From: Pseudoscleropodium purum
Taxonomy: Eukaryota; Streptophyta; Bryopsida; Hypnales; Brachytheciaceae
Assembly: GCA_963969395.1 (NCBI GenBank)
Contig: OZ017802.1
Span: 21,607,410 to 21,671,409 of the forward strand
Direction: 5' to 3'
Length of the DNA: 64,000 bases
Of this stretch, positions 24,953 through 38,310 are shown in pieces. Below the pieces are notes generated by a model. It did no database searches. It was not told where the DNA came from and was given only the letters and a program-made list of their open reading frames with translations. The position numbers and the translations under genes were made by a program. Position 1 is the first letter of the stretch; each line of letters starts with the position of its first letter.

Positions 24953-25144
24953 GTTAAACCCTGCGAACGTAGTGCCCTCGAGCTCCGCCTACGCCATAGC
25001 CGACCTTGGACCCTGGAGTCCTCCTTGCTCATTTCGCTTGCTTGCTTTCTCTGCTTGGTCTCGATTATGCCAATTGAGTGCTATTGGTGTTCACGTTCCG
25101 CGCTTTCCGTCTAATGGTCCCATTGTAGGCCCTGCGCGCCTGTC

Positions 25145-28100
25145 ATGGCCCCGGTGAGGAAGCGAGCACAGTCTCGGGGTGCTAAGCCGGAGGGCCGCAA
25201 GAAGCGTAAGGGCGTCACTGGGACGGAATCCGATGTCTTGGGGAAGAAAAACAACAAACGGGACGAGGAGATCCTGAGTGAGGAAGAGGGGGAGCGCGAG
25301 GGACAGGAGGGCGAGGCTGTTGTTTCTGACGGGGAGGAGGAGGAAGAGGAGGTCGATTTAGAAACTGCCGACGAGAAGAGGTTGCGCATTGCCAAGGCTT
25401 ATCTCGATAGGACTCGACAAGCTGCAGCTGCTGATGCTGAGGTCTGTAATGTACTTTAGGTTCTGTAATTGGTCTCTTCCTGGATTTGGCGGATGTTTAG
25501 GAGTTTTCTAATGTTTTTGAGGACCGCAATTATGCTCATTTTGCACTCATTTGGGATTTGATCGAGCAGTATGTTTCCTTTTGGAATACGATGCGTACGT
25601 GGTGAACTGGAAGTGCTTGCACCATGCGACTTGACTTCGATAGATTCGCACTGAGGTGGATGAAAAACTCTCGTATAATTGAGCATCATTTAGGGTTAGG
25701 GTTGAGGGTGTCTTCAATTTTGAGAGGTCGTTTTGTTGATTTGTCAATCTTACCGGCGATTGCTTCATATAGGATGATGAAGATGGCGAGACTGCAGAGC
25801 AGCGAATGGGAGCTCGTGATAGCATGGTTGCAGATTTATTGCAACAGGAGCAGCTTGAAGCGAGTGGGCGTTCGCAGCGGAAGCTGGCCTCAAGGTCATT
25901 GCTCCATACGTTTATAAGATTTTCATTTTTTAATGATTAGATGGATGTTTCACAAATTTGCTACAACGCAAGTGGGTATATTTTTATCGGCTAAGTTGAC
26001 CTGTTGTAGTGTTATATTTACATCCGTTATTTAGTGTGGTGCATGCTTTGGTAGGAGTTATTTGTGCCTATTGTTTGAACTATATTTTCGTGTTAGTTGG
26101 ATAAATTATTCCGTTATTGACGTTGGTGTTGCGGTGCTCTATGTGCTTCAGAGTTGTACAACCAGCGGTTACGCCTCAAGGTGCTCCTGTGGGTAGGAGG
26201 CATCGGCAATCAGTAACGGCCATTTGTGTTACGGATGATGATAATTTTGGGTTTTCTGCTTCCAAAGATGGATTGATTGTCCAATGGAATATTGAAACTG
26301 GGCAAAGTGATAAGTATCAATTGCCTGGAGATAGTGTAGCTCCATCTACTGCCAATGGCGGATTGGTAAAAGGAAGTACAATAGTAAACACAGGTAGGAA
26401 AGGAAGTAGGCATATACTTTCATTAGCTGTCAGTTCCGACGGACGGTACCTGGCTTCAGGAGGTCTCGATCGAGCGATCCACCTTTGGGACACTCGGACT
26501 CGTCAACATCTTCAGGTGTGATATGGTATCTTGTTTTTCCCAAGTACGTTGCTGGTGGGGTCTGCTGAAATACTAAGTCTGAACTTGCTCTCTCTGGGTA
26601 CAGTTTATTTGTTGAGACTAATATGTTCAGACTCACCTTTGAAATTTTAGGACGCATGCTGATAGTGTTTGCATTGCCTTCAAACCATATGTTTTTTGAC
26701 CTCTTCAACTATTATAATTCATATTGATGTTTTGATATAGTCTTAGTAAGTATTCTCAACCACATATTTGCACTATTTGCCACGATTTTTTATGAGATTT
26801 TTTACGTCTTCGTCTATCTAGTGTGTTACCAAACGCCATGATTTTTTTTGGTATGTACAGGCCTTCAATGGACACAGAGGTGCTGTTACGGGCTTGGCGT
26901 TTAGGCAGGGTACACAGCAGCTTATGTCAAGTTCTGCAGATCGAACTATCAAGTTATGGAGTGTGGAGGATCGTTCGTACATTGATACTCTACATGGACA
27001 CTCTAGTGATGTTATTGCAATTGATTGTCTCCGTCAGGAGCGCATCCTTTCGGCAGGGCGTGACCGCACACTTAGACTCTTCAAGGTGCTGTTGGAGGCT
27101 ACTTATATGAGTTCTTTCTTTAGTATATTTCTGTGGAAGAACATTGAGATATTTTGTTTATGGTGAAAAGCATGTGGTGTACAGATTCTAGAGTATCAGG
27201 GTCTTGCTTACTACTACAAGGAGTACCACATGATTGGAAATTTGTTTTTTGTAATATTTTATCTCTTATTAGTGACACTGGTGTCATTTGTATGACAGGT
27301 TCCAGAGGAGTCATCACTTGTGTTTAGGGGGCATCAGGCTCACATTGAGAGCTGTTGTTTTATTACAAACGGAGAGTTTATTTCTGGTTCAGATGATGGC
27401 TGTGTAGCTCTTTGGAGTACGGTGAAGAAGAAACCAGTGTTTTTAGCTCATGGAGCGCATGGGGGTCCCGAAAGACATCAAATGAACGCGGTGAACGGGG
27501 AAAAGCCAACAGAGCAATCCAGCGCATTAGCTGTATCAAATGGAAATGGGAACGGTAATCTCCATGTTCGTCAACCTATATCTTGTTGTAGTGCCTCTAA
27601 TATGGTTCCTTTTACTCCAGCAGATGGGGTCTGTTGCTAATGTTATTTTCCAAATGAAAGAGATCTTAATTAAAGGTTGTAAGTCACGTTCGGTTAATTA
27701 TCAGCATTTAATTACATCTACACTGTAGGCTACAAGTTTACTATTTATTCAGTTTCTTGTCACTCATGCATTCGTAACTCGTGTGAATGTGTCAATAAGC
27801 AGGTCACATCGAGGAGAATTCTGCCTCTGGGGTTGGTGCAGAGTCTTGGGTAGGAGCTGTAGCAGTGTGTAGGGCTAGTGACTTAGCAGCGTCTGGAGCA
27901 GGAGATGGTAGCGTTCAACTTTGGGCTCTTGAGGATGCAAACCGATTTCTTAAACCTCTATACAAGTTGCCAGTGGTAATACTTGCTCTTTACTCCCGTA
28001 TATTATTTAAGTTGTTTATGACCGTAGGTCCCCTTTTTTCAATAGCCTGGGCGGTTCTCTCCCTTTTATGTCCACAGCTTGTTAGAACCGTTATTTCATC

Positions 28101-28547
28101 GTATCGTTTACCACTGATCAATCTGAAGGTCTTCATCTGTTCATTATTTTGCTGATTGTATTATGACATTTTTTTTTCAGAAAGGATTTGTTAATTCCTT
28201 AGCATTTGCGCACAGCGGCCGTTTTCTGCTTGCGGGCACTGGCCAGGTATGGCAACTTTCTTATGTGAAATTATTGTCTTAGGTTCTTATAACCTTCGCA
28301 AGAGAAGTTAAGCACCTCATTTGCTTTTTGGTAGAGTGAGTTTCTAAAGAGCCTGGACGAATGCTTGGGGCATATGTGATATTACGGACGTTTTGATAGT
28401 CAGGTGCTTATATGCTGGGATCTATTTGGACTTGAAATGAGTGGGTAATTCATCCTTGCATTGTGACAGGAACCTCGAATGGGCAGATGGGGTAAGAATC
28501 TAGCTGGAAGAAATGGAGTTATTATGCATTCGATTGAATTGTCATGA
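25145..28547 (+). CDS. RRP9: U3 snoRNP WD40 protein RRP9 / YAO
   Basis: RRP9 (U3-55K; YAO in Arabidopsis) binds the box B/C part of U3 snoRNA in the nucleolus and is needed for 18S rRNA processing. Eight exons join in frame: 25145-25441, 25773-25894, 26152-26515, 26861-27085, 27299-27554, 27803-27975, 28181-28246 and 28470-28547. The product is 526 residues (Arabidopsis YAO about 504). Residues 1-99 are a basic start (RKRAQSRGAKPEGRKKRK, nuclear-localisation-like) and then an acidic Glu/Asp stretch. A typical RDSMVADLLQQEQLEASGR segment follows at about 116-134. WD repeats run from about residue 155 onward, with SASKDGLIVQWN, ASGGLDRAIHLWD, SSSADRTIKLWS, SAGRDRTLRLFK, SGSDDGCVALWS and SGAGDGSVQLWA. 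The C-terminal EPRMGRWGKN segment is typical of the family. The neighbours are not functionally linked. Confidence 0.93.
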
Positions 28548-31071
28548 TTTTTCCAACTCTACTTGTGGCATTTGTTTACATCAGAAGTAAACCTTCAATG
28601 CCACATTTCTTCCTGCTTGAGCAAGACGGTGCGATGTGTCGCCTCACAATTTCTTTCGGGTGGTTCAACCATAGGAAGCTTTCTTTATTGATATCGGGAA
28701 TGCTAGAGAGTAGACAGCTGAGAGTATATGTTTCAGAAGTGCAACAGCTCAGCAGAGAATTGTTTTCATATTGATTTTCACGATATTTTCACAAATTTAC
28801 TAGCTTGCTCTTTAAATTTTGCTCTCTTCCTGTTGTGGATTACGACTCTTCGCAGTACTGACCATCGAAGAAACGCGTGGTCCTCACTGCTGTTGGTGTA
28901 GTGCTTTCGTCGTCAATAAATGACGATACGATTCAGAGCTTTCATCACAAATTACCTCTTGTACCAGAGTAGTGTCAAACTTCTAGAACATGCCTGAATT
29001 TTCGAAGTCAGAACCAGAAATTAATTTAGTACACTGAGATTGCTGGTCTTCTCGTCATCTAGTTAGCACTTGAATTTCTTGTGATCGCGATTACCAAATG
29101 AAGCTTTTGAACACGGTTTGTGAGGTAAGCTTTAGGTGTGCATTGAGGGGTGCGTGAACTGCCCCTTCAGCACTATTGTTATTTGAGGTGGACCATTTTT
29201 GTTTGTGTGTACAAGGACAGAGGTGATGAGTGTAACCTACTCTCTGGTCAGATTCGTTAAAATTGAATTCAAAATATAATTAAGTATGGATTAAATATGG
29301 CATATAATGAAATATCCAGAAACTATGATGTGGCATAATTGAATAGTTTGGAAAATATTAATGAAAATAATTTGAATTCTCAAAAAAAATACTATGAAAA
29401 ATGAAATATAATATAGACACCATGAAGAACAATAAATAATATACAATCCAAGGTGATTGCTTTGAGGTAACTACACCTTAAAGTACATGAATATGTTCTA
29501 GAAAATGAACAATTTTTGTACACTGCCAATGGACTAGGAATCAAAATGCAAGTGGTTTCATAATTTTTGGATGCATTGTGAATAAATACAAATTTTCAAG
29601 AATGTAAGGTGTAGGATGCTAAAAGTGTCATGTAGGTGATGCCAAAATGACATTGGAGAGAAGTTAAACCTATAGTAAGATTGCCACCTCTATAATACTA
29701 TTAACTCCCAATTGCTTGAGCGACTATATATGGTCAATTTGAAATTTCAAGCTCATTTTAGTGTGGGCAATTACATTCTTTTGACTTTTTAAGAAAAAAT
29801 TTCAAATAGTTTTGAAGGTATGATTAACTATTGAAAACTTTTATTTTTCTCTAAAAAAGGTAAACATTTGATTTTTGAGAGGTCTTCAAAGTCATATATG
29901 TCCATTAGGGGAAGGATAAAGTTTCCTAATTTTACTTCATTTTCCAACTTTGAGCAAAGTTTGCCAATTTCACTTGATTTGAGACCTAAAAACTTCTATT
30001 TATCCATTTGCTTTGAAAATGGTCCCAATTGAAAAAGTAAAGTGTTTTTATGATTTTCACCATTGAAAATTTAAACATGCAAGTGTTTATTTGGAGTTAT
30101 TTGTGATTCATACTTATAAAAAAAAGTTGCATTTCAATAATTGCAAGGCGGATTGTGTAATGAGTTTGATAGCTTTTTATGTGAATTTAAGCTTTCTGAA
30201 AGTGCATTTTAGTGTGTTAATAGAATTTGTAATTCATGTCACATCCAATTCTAAAAAACTTTTATATGCAAATTTTTGAAACATTATGGAAAGGAGCTAC
30301 ATCTTGAAAAAAAATGTACATTTTTCTTGTTATAATCTCACAACTCCTACGCAAATTTGCAATCAAAATTGGTATACATACTAATAAGCAAGCTCTTTAA
30401 ACATCTATAAAATTAGATTTAAGAAAAAAAATTAATTCATTGGGAATAACTATAAGCCTATATTCTTTTTCCATAGGTAAAACACATTTGAAAAAGTTTG
30501 AGCATTTAAGGGTTAATAGAGCTACACTTTTCAAAATTCACCTTACATTTGTCCTTGTCATATGCACCATATCCTCCCTATTTATTTTCCCTACAAAAAT
30601 AGAGATCGAATTTGAGTGGTCCATTTTAGGTGTACTTACTATATAAATGTAAAAAATCCATGAAATACAAAAGCTTGAATAAGCTTAGTCTTTTTCCCGC
30701 TTGAAGAGGGACTATGTTTATCCAAAGGGATTGAAACTTAACCAATCATATTGCTACCTTACTAAGCTATGAGGACTCTACTACCAAAAGTCATGAAATG
30801 TTCCAAATCTTGTGCAACAAAATTCCAAAAATTCTAAATCCAATTAATGAAAGAAAATTTAATCCAAAAAGAAATGATTTTGTATGGGTCTAACGAACCT
30901 GACCCCAACGTACAATACACCTCAAAAATACCAGAATCTACACCTCCTAAAACTAATCATTGCAAGGTGAACCTACTCTTACAGAATGTGCCTACCAGTA
31001 ACTACCGGCTCAAATTGATAGTTTACAAGGGTTGCAATATCTAATTGCAAGGTTCACAATCATGCTGGAGT
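28548..31071. other. Gap between RRP9 and IspE 3' ends
   Basis: The first ~700 bases have moderate GC and presumably include the RRP9 3' UTR. From about 29260 the sequence is AT-rich without recognisable genes. A weak right-end match to the ~940-bp element (CATTTAAGGGTTAA) lies near 30505 but no full copy could be traced. Confidence 0.5.
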
Positions 31072-34000
31072 TTATTCACATGTCTGTTTTTCAATGGAAC
31101 AAGTCATGTCTTCATAATCCTCAAGCCGTTCAAGCTGTTCAGATGTCGGTTGCTCGTACCACTCATTCTCCTTCCGAATCAGAAAGTACGCCTCTGCAAA
31201 GTCCATTAAAGAATGAGCGTCAACTCGGATTTAATCCATCTCGCCTCATCACAAGAGAACGGAAACATCAGGAAATTCTAAAAGAGATGCACTGACGACT
31301 TAAATAGATAAACACTAGAAACTACTGCCAAAGAGTTCTTAAGAAACCCTTAAATGACGTACTTCCGCTAGAACAAAAAAGGACAAAAGTTCTAGCACTG
31401 TAAAATGAAAATAGAAGATGCAGAGTCTTAGTATTTTGGCAAATAATATCGATGGCAAGATAGTGGTTGGCTGAAAAAGTAGAATAATACAAGATAATTG
31501 AAGACAATAATAATTTTTTTACTCGTAGCATTTGAAACGTAGATTGTGCGTATGATCCAACTGATTTTGAAGTGAAGGTCAGATGAGAACCTGACACAAA
31601 AACATCGCTATACTTGTCCTCGTCATAGATGAATTGAGGCGGTTGAGAGTCGCCAACCCCCACTATAGTGCTTCCACTGCATATTACCAGCAGCAGCGTC
31701 ATGTCAGAACAGTGATTTCACATGATTGAAGACCATACATGGGGACACCACAGCTGCTCTGAAACAGACACAATACCAAAGAGGTAACATTTGACGGGAG
31801 AAAATACAATAGGGACAGCTAAGGGTGAGGATGAATCCACGGTTGCACAAAGAGAAATACAACAGGAACGTAAGTAGGAAACCAGAGTGAATGAAGCTTT
31901 GCGTGAAATAAAATAAATGTGAGAAACTACCTTCCAGACATGAACACAGCTTGGTACCGACCCCGACTGGCAGCAAGCACTCTCTCTTTCAGTGCCTTCA
32001 ATGTTGGTAGGACATCAAACGCGGGTGGCTCTGCATGGCCGATGAACAGGACAATCAGGAGAAATAAACTGTCAAATCTGATTCATATGAAGCTTTAAAA
32101 CAATGAAGATTTCAAACCACTTGCAATGATAAGTATGGGAAACACTCTTAACCGGAAACTAATAACCTAGAATTCAAACAAATATGAAAGGGTAAATATA
32201 TAAAAAGAACTTGACATTCATTACACGCAAAGTTGCAAAGTCTAAACTTCAACAAAAAAGAAGCATACACACCGATTGTGCGTAAAGTCTACAGGCCTGT
32301 TCAGCGACATCTTAGGAAGATAACCGCTGTGAGCGACAAGGGTTGAATGTACCTCCTATAAGCAATGAAACCCCCAAAGAGTTAAAAGTAGGCACATACC
32401 AAGGTCGTTGACGCACACACTTTGTGAAATTCCATTCTCCGCAATTTCCCGCAGAAGGTCCTCTGGATTTTTATCACTCGCACTATCCATACTGAATCTC
32501 TGAACAACCATACAAACCGCACAGAAGACTGTATAAAGAGACACATTTTCATCCAGTATGTAAGACTCTGGTAGGTCTGAGTTAGAAAATGGAAAGTCGT
32601 GACGCTGCAGATAACGCATACCTAAGAAAAGTTCACTATGTTACAGCAAAAAGAGCTCAAATCATAACACAACGATGAGATCCATATTCATTTACTGATA
32701 CTGACAAACTATGTCTAGTGCCAGCTTACCGGATACCAATAGACTGCGTACCTTATAAACTTCTACTGTTGAGCACTCTTCTGGAGGCTTAATGAGCACC
32801 ATGGGAGTGTCTAATGGAATTGGAGGAGGAATATTTTGCACGACCTGAATGGACCATTCCTCTGTGAGTAAGGATCTCTAATTACAATCTATAAGCAGTA
32901 CTGCAAACCGAACTATAGTAGCAAAGAGCATCTCTGTTAACATGAGCCATCAGAAATGCCGCAGTAACAATCAAGTCCTGAGTCCTGACCTCTCCTTTTT
33001 TGGTGCAGTAGGCGGCTCCTTGAGAGAAGAAGAAAGGACAGTCAGCACCTATCTCTCCTGACCATTCTTGTAACTCTTTCTCGCTCACGATGTTTCCATT
33101 CATCTGATTGGCCGCCCAAAGAGCCGTGGCTGCATTGCCACTACCCCCTCCAAGACCTGCCCCTGTTGGAACTTGCTTATCCAGGTGTACCTGTATCACA
33201 AACAACCATACTTTCTAGTCAAACACTAGTAGATGTCTCCAGCTAAAGTCATAAACACTGTCCCCGTAACATCCTTAAAGTTCAAGGTAATCAATCAATG
33301 TCTACAAACGGATAACGTAAAATGAAAAAGCTTGTTAAAAATTACAGACAACCTAAAATACTATCTTCGGCATGAGACATATTGTGCAGCCCATGGATTA
33401 CAAAGACGTGCTTGACCGGCTAAACTCGCTTGACCTCGACTGACGTCCAGTACCACGAGAATACATTTCTTACCCAGAAGTATTTCTTTGTGCCTGTCTT
33501 CTCCCTGTACAAATTAAACGCTTTGATGATCTACAAAACGAGCAGAATGATGTGAGTGCATAGGACCAGACGAGCAAGCAGATTATTACACAATTGACCT
33601 TGTGATTGAGGATATTACCAGCGGAAGAAGACATCTAGTAACAACCAGATGGTGGCCGAAGAAAGCATTGAAACAATCTAAGAGGCTACCAGATGTTCCA
33701 GGAGTATGCAGGAATCAGATTTAAGGTGTACCAAGTTTTTTCCGTCCAGGGGTACGCCAGATGCGTTAGTTGTAATAGAATCTTTGCTGGTTGAGGGGGA
33801 GACTGAAAATTTGATGATGTCTCCTAGACTAATCACCTGTGTTTGATCATCAAAAGCAATACAAGTGTAAAATGTCAGCAGTAGTTCATCTGACATCTTT
33901 CCTCAGGAAAGACATCTAATTCTGTCCAGACACGAGGAATTTCTATTAACCAAACCCCTTTAAGAATAAAAATGCATAAAAAGTACTGCAAATTTCTAAT

Positions 34001-34983
34001 AGTTTTCTTGCAATCACCTGACAATAGATGCATACTACCCTCTCAATCTTTCACGCAACTAGGGAGACACAAAGAAAAGATTTCAAAGATGAAAACTGAT
34101 CGAAGGCTAGAGTTTTAACTTTAATCTTCGAATGTCCTTCCATCGAAGATCGAAGTTGGAGTACGCACATGAAAGAGGGAGGCTAGGTCATGATAACCAT
34201 CAGGTCGCTTGCCAGTGATCCTCAAAAACACGTTCACCTGCATGATATTGATCCACAATTAAGCTTAATGCGAAATCTCGAAATAGATAGGGAATGGCAA
34301 ACCGTTAAACCTCTCACGAAGGTCCGCGACCAACGTGAAACGAAGTAATTATGAAGAGTCAAAGAATAGCAACTTCAGACGGTAGAGCTTGAGCATTATT
34401 ATATAATTATCTGTTCACACAAAATTTCCTGTACCGATATATCAAGCGAACTGCGAAAACAAAACCCTACGATTAACAGGCTAAGACAACACTGAGGCAG
34501 GAAAGACACACGACAAACCTTGGAAGGTGAAAACAGGGTGAGGTTGGAGACCACAGCTGAGGAGGAGCTCTTGATTTCCATGGCAAGTTCCTCGAACCGC
34601 GATTGTGGATCATAAACCACCTGCAAGGAATTCATATCCGAAATCAGCCTCCGTAAACAGACTAGAAATTACAGAACAGAGGAACAAGAATTTTGGTGCA
34701 TAAGAAATGAAGAAACGAGTAGAGGATTCTAGACCTCAAGTGGCTTTGGAGAGGTCGCAATGCCATCAGCAGTTGGGTCCGATGCTCGGCAAACCCCACG
34801 CCATAGCCCTGGCCTCAATGCCATCACATGGCCATTCCCTTGGATTCCGAACGCCCTCTGCATAGAACGACCTCCTGTAAAAACGCTACTATGCCAGGGC
34901 ATACTGCATCGAGTCCGTGGAGAAAAGGCTGGTGGGGCGCGCGCAATAGGAAACGCGGCAAACAGAGTTGAAACCCCCGCCAT
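31072..34983 (-). CDS. ISPE: 4-diphosphocytidyl-2-C-methyl-D-erythritol kinase (IspE/CMK), plastidial
   Basis: IspE phosphorylates the 2-hydroxyl of CDP-methylerythritol with ATP, the fourth step of the plastid MEP isoprenoid pathway. Eleven exons join in frame: 34983-34735, 34620-34519, 34237-34169, 33836-33732, 33530-33474, 33190-32990, 32844-32752, 32499-32400, 32030-31931, 31676-31591 and 31193-31072. The product is 427 residues. About the first 80 residues are an Ala/Arg/Ser-rich presequence, as expected for plastid import. Catalytic Lys lies in SPSKVNVFLRITG (K117), the GHMP glycine loop is PTGAGLGGGSGNAAT (from P202), and the catalytic Asp is in GEIGADCPFFF (D244). The last exon, coding EAYFLIRKENEWYEQP and a charged tail ending in QTCE, is separated by a ~400-bp intron that is itself partly open. 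The tail is longer than in Arabidopsis (383 residues). Confidence 0.94.
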
Positions 34984-35343
34984 AGCCCAAAAATCCTACA
35001 ATTCAGCTCCAAGATCAGTCTCAGACCAAAGAGAATCATTCACATCTAGGTCCCAGAAGAGGACCTTCGCGAAAATCAGGAAGCAAAAGACATAATGAAT
35101 TTAAGAAAGCATAAGAACTCAATAATTCAGAGACATTGCTTTCCACGTGAATCTTGCCCAATGCTAGACGATTCCTAAAGAACTGAAAGAATTCGAAACG
35201 ATATGAGAATTAGCCGAAAAGACTCCATGAATTGCAAAGTATGAGAATTAGCTAGCTAATTGAGAGCATCATGAATTCCCACCAGAGGCTAACCAATGCG
35301 AGAGGATCCCCATGGCTCACTGGGGCCATCGCCAACGATAAAC

Positions 35344-35380
35344 AAACCCTAACCCCACCCCCCAAATGCCCAAACCCTAA
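35344..35380 (-). promoter_or_regulatory. Telo-box pair upstream of IspE
   Basis: AAACCCTAA at 35344-35352 and 35372-35380 on the plus strand, 360-400 bp before the IspE start. The plausible target is IspE, though its transcription start is not known from the sequence. Confidence 0.45.
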
Positions 35381-35389
35381 ATTAAATTC

Positions 35390-37130
35390 GTTGCGGAGGA
35401 CCAATGACACCCTCGTGCAATCACGCAGTCCAGCACATGGACACACGACGTTCCTAGTTGCTGCTGCTCTGCGTCGCTCTCGGACGGAACTACAATTTCG
35501 CCCCACCCAGCACGGAATTCCCTTTCCAGCAGGATTGAAGCCCCTTCTCCAATTTTCTTTACCTGAATCACCAAATGTCGAGTTTTTCGAGATGGAGCCT
35601 CCCAACGTCCCCGAATCACCGGCAATTGCGTGCCAGCATCAAGCGCGCTAGTTCACACATCCGACGCCACAATCTGCACAGCACGAGGGTCCCGAGGTGT
35701 TAATTCTGTTGCTCTTCGCTTCGTACCGCATCCAATAAATTCCGAGGAAACGAAGCCAACGAAAACGGAAGACCCGAAGCCTGTGAACAATCAGTCTGGT
35801 GCGACGCTCACTTGCTCGCTCTGCAGCCATTAGTTTCTCATTACCCTTTTTCGTCGATGATATTTAAATCAGTGAGGCGGCGGGGTTCACCTAGATTGAA
35901 ATATGAAAAGTTGGTCCGTGTCGTCATCGTCGGAATGCTTTAATATTTATTATTAATATTTTGCAATTTGCAATTTAATTTAATTATTATTTTTCTTTCT
36001 TGCAATGTCTCTTCCTTCGTGGCGTGTTACAAATGAGCGAGTGCTGAACTATGAGCATGAGGAGGAATTTTCGGTTGCCCAAATTCTTCAGAAAGTGTAA
36101 AAAACGATATTTCGTGGGCATGATTCATTTCCAGGGGTAGCAGTAACTTAAGTTGAGACGCCCAATTCAAGTCTCTGTCCTGGTCCCGTGAAAATCTGAC
36201 CGACGTAGCTAGCTCAATTATACTATGTCGCAGCATTCTGCTGGCTTCATTCATTTTTTACTCGATCTCCTGTACTCTGACCCTTGGATCGGACAACATG
36301 ACTATGCTGGAGTGAGTCGCTGTGAATTGGACTAAGCTATTTTAATGCTGTCGACATTGGTTGGTTGGTTCATCGGTCGTAGCACATCATTCCACTGACA
36401 GCTAGTGACGTTACGTTTGAGCTCGGGCCCAGTGAATCACTGTCGACGGGAGAACTGCCTACATTTATATTACAGGTTCAGAACTTAAAGATGAATTCTT
36501 CATTCCCGTAGAGCAGAAATGCGAAAGTCACACTGAGCCACGAAAACAACTGAACGATTGACCGGTAACTGATGAAGCTAGCTAGATTCCCGTGACGATT
36601 ACGATGCAAGCTCCGACCAGCTAGTCTAACGCAGCCTACACGTCAAAATTGATGGCGTGCAGGGACCATAGGGGGATTTATATTAGTCCCTGCAAATGCT
36701 CAAATCTGTGTGTTGAAGAGAGCGTGGATGGCGCAAAGATTCGGCGACGACGGACTCCGCAATTGAAGCTAGATAGATGCGGTCGTAGCACAACATTTTC
36801 TCTAATCTTTGTGGCACTCGATCTAACATGATGTGCATCGATCACACTCCGAATTAATGCCGCTACCTGCATGTAAGCATTGCATACAGCTGCCCTTCGA
36901 AGTCGGATCAACTTACGCCTTCAATTCCGTGTTCAAACCGCATGATCTTGCAGACCCCTATCATTCGTTTGGTTTCCCGGTTCTGCATTCCACAGTCGCA
37001 GTATTTCGTCTGCTCAGTCTCCTTCAGATCGAACGGTTACATCTTCGAGTAGCGAGGAAACTGAATGTGGTCTTCTACAGCCATTCGGACATCTGATTTT
37101 CTTCACTAACGAATCCAGGCGTGCGCTCGA
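35390..37130. other. Mid-GC stretch upstream of IspE, no gene recognised
   Basis: GC is near 45-50% for much of this region, unlike the usual intergenic DNA. Several overlapping open frames (for example 35271-35651 plus and 36678-36911 minus) show no known domain. It could hold the IspE promoter, a non-coding RNA or a lost gene. Confidence 0.4.
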
Positions 37131-37740
37131 GGGTTTCGCAAAGCGTGAGCGCTTGAAACCTTTCTTGAAGTTTGGCATATTTTTACTTATATCTCTCTCT
37201 ATATCTATGTTATTTATCTCAATTACATTAAATTAGGCATATAAAAGTGTGGTTTTGAAAAAGTCAAGTATTGGTTACAAATTTATGATGAAAGAAAAGT
37301 TCTATGGTCAAATAGCCCCAAATAGGGACTAAACGCTTCCAAATAGAGAATTAGTTGATAAAAGGTTACTTAAAGGACCTCTGAACTTAGATACTTTTTT
37401 CTTCACTTATGAATTTGCATTTATTACTTATCTACTTTCATTCATCAATTATTTATTTATATTCAATACTTATCTACTTTTATCCACCCATTTATTTATT
37501 TTTGTTTATCACTTACTTGCTACTCCATATGATTTAGTATCTGTCCACAATTTTATATTTTCATTCAATGCTTATCTATTCTCATTTATCTTTAGAGTAA
37601 TATTCTATTGTTTATTTTTGGTCAACTTCATCCAATTTGGAGTGAATGTTGCATATTTATGTCACTCTTGAAACAAGTTACACTACAAAAAAGTAGCCAA
37701 ATACATAACTACAAAGAATGACTTTATAGACAATATAACT

Positions 37741-37968
37741 CAGGGTTGACAAATTAGTACGTCCGCCCCAAAATAGTGTCTGTAACCCGGACATCCGGAT
37801 GTCCTCCCTCACGGACGCCAGTGGACGCAACGTCCCTCCCGCCGTCGGAAGGCGAACAGGCGAGGCGGGGCGGACGGGCGGACGCTGAGTCCGCCAAGAC
37901 CGCGAATGTCAGCGGACGCTGCTCACACAGCGTCTGCATCTGGACGTCCGACCGTCCTGTCAACCCTG
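37741..37968 (+). mobile_element. GC-rich hAT-like MITE, single copy 1
   Basis: The element runs from CAGGGTTGACAAATT to CCTGTCAACCCTG. It is flanked by 8-bp repeats ATATAACT (37733-37740) and ATGTAACT (37969-37976), 7 of 8 identical. Length 228 bp. The interior is packed with CGGACG/CGTCC motifs and starts with the family signature ACGTCCGCCCCAAAATAG. CAGGG ends plus 8-bp duplications are hallmarks of the hAT superfamily. It has no transposase and is non-autonomous. Confidence 0.85.
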
Positions 37969-38310
37969 ATGTAACTTAAGAATAATTGTGCTATTCTATA
38001 ATTGCACCAAATGAACTAAAGTAGGACCACCCATTCCTAATCACTACCCTATGGGTAAGTACTAGGGCAGTTTTGATGCAAGAAAGCATAGAGTGAATTT
38101 CCATTTTTTTTAGATGGTTATAAAAAACATTTTAGTTGGACAATATTGAGTAACGACAATAGCTTAAAAAGATAGCTACTTGGGATGTCGGAGAGGAAAG
38201 AGATGCTATACATGGAAAATGAATAAGTATGTTTTTTGATCACTTTGCCAAGTGGGAACACATGGATGACAATGAGGGACAACTTCAATGAATTGGAAGA
38301 TTACGAGCTA

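Noticed and set aside
29664..30520. Possible third full copy of the ~940-bp inverted-ended element
   Set aside because: Only weak end-like words (GTTAAACC and AAGGGTTAA) were found and the interior did not align convincingly.
31322..31676. IspE exon 10 read straight through to a stop at 31322
   Set aside because: This would add a hydrophobic tail unlike IspE. A donor at 31590 and the exon at 31193-31072 restore the conserved EAYFLIRKENEWYEQP ending with correct phase.
35344..35380. AAACCCTAA motifs considered as interstitial telomere repeats
   Set aside because: Only isolated single motifs near gene starts, not tandem arrays; they fit telo-box promoter elements.
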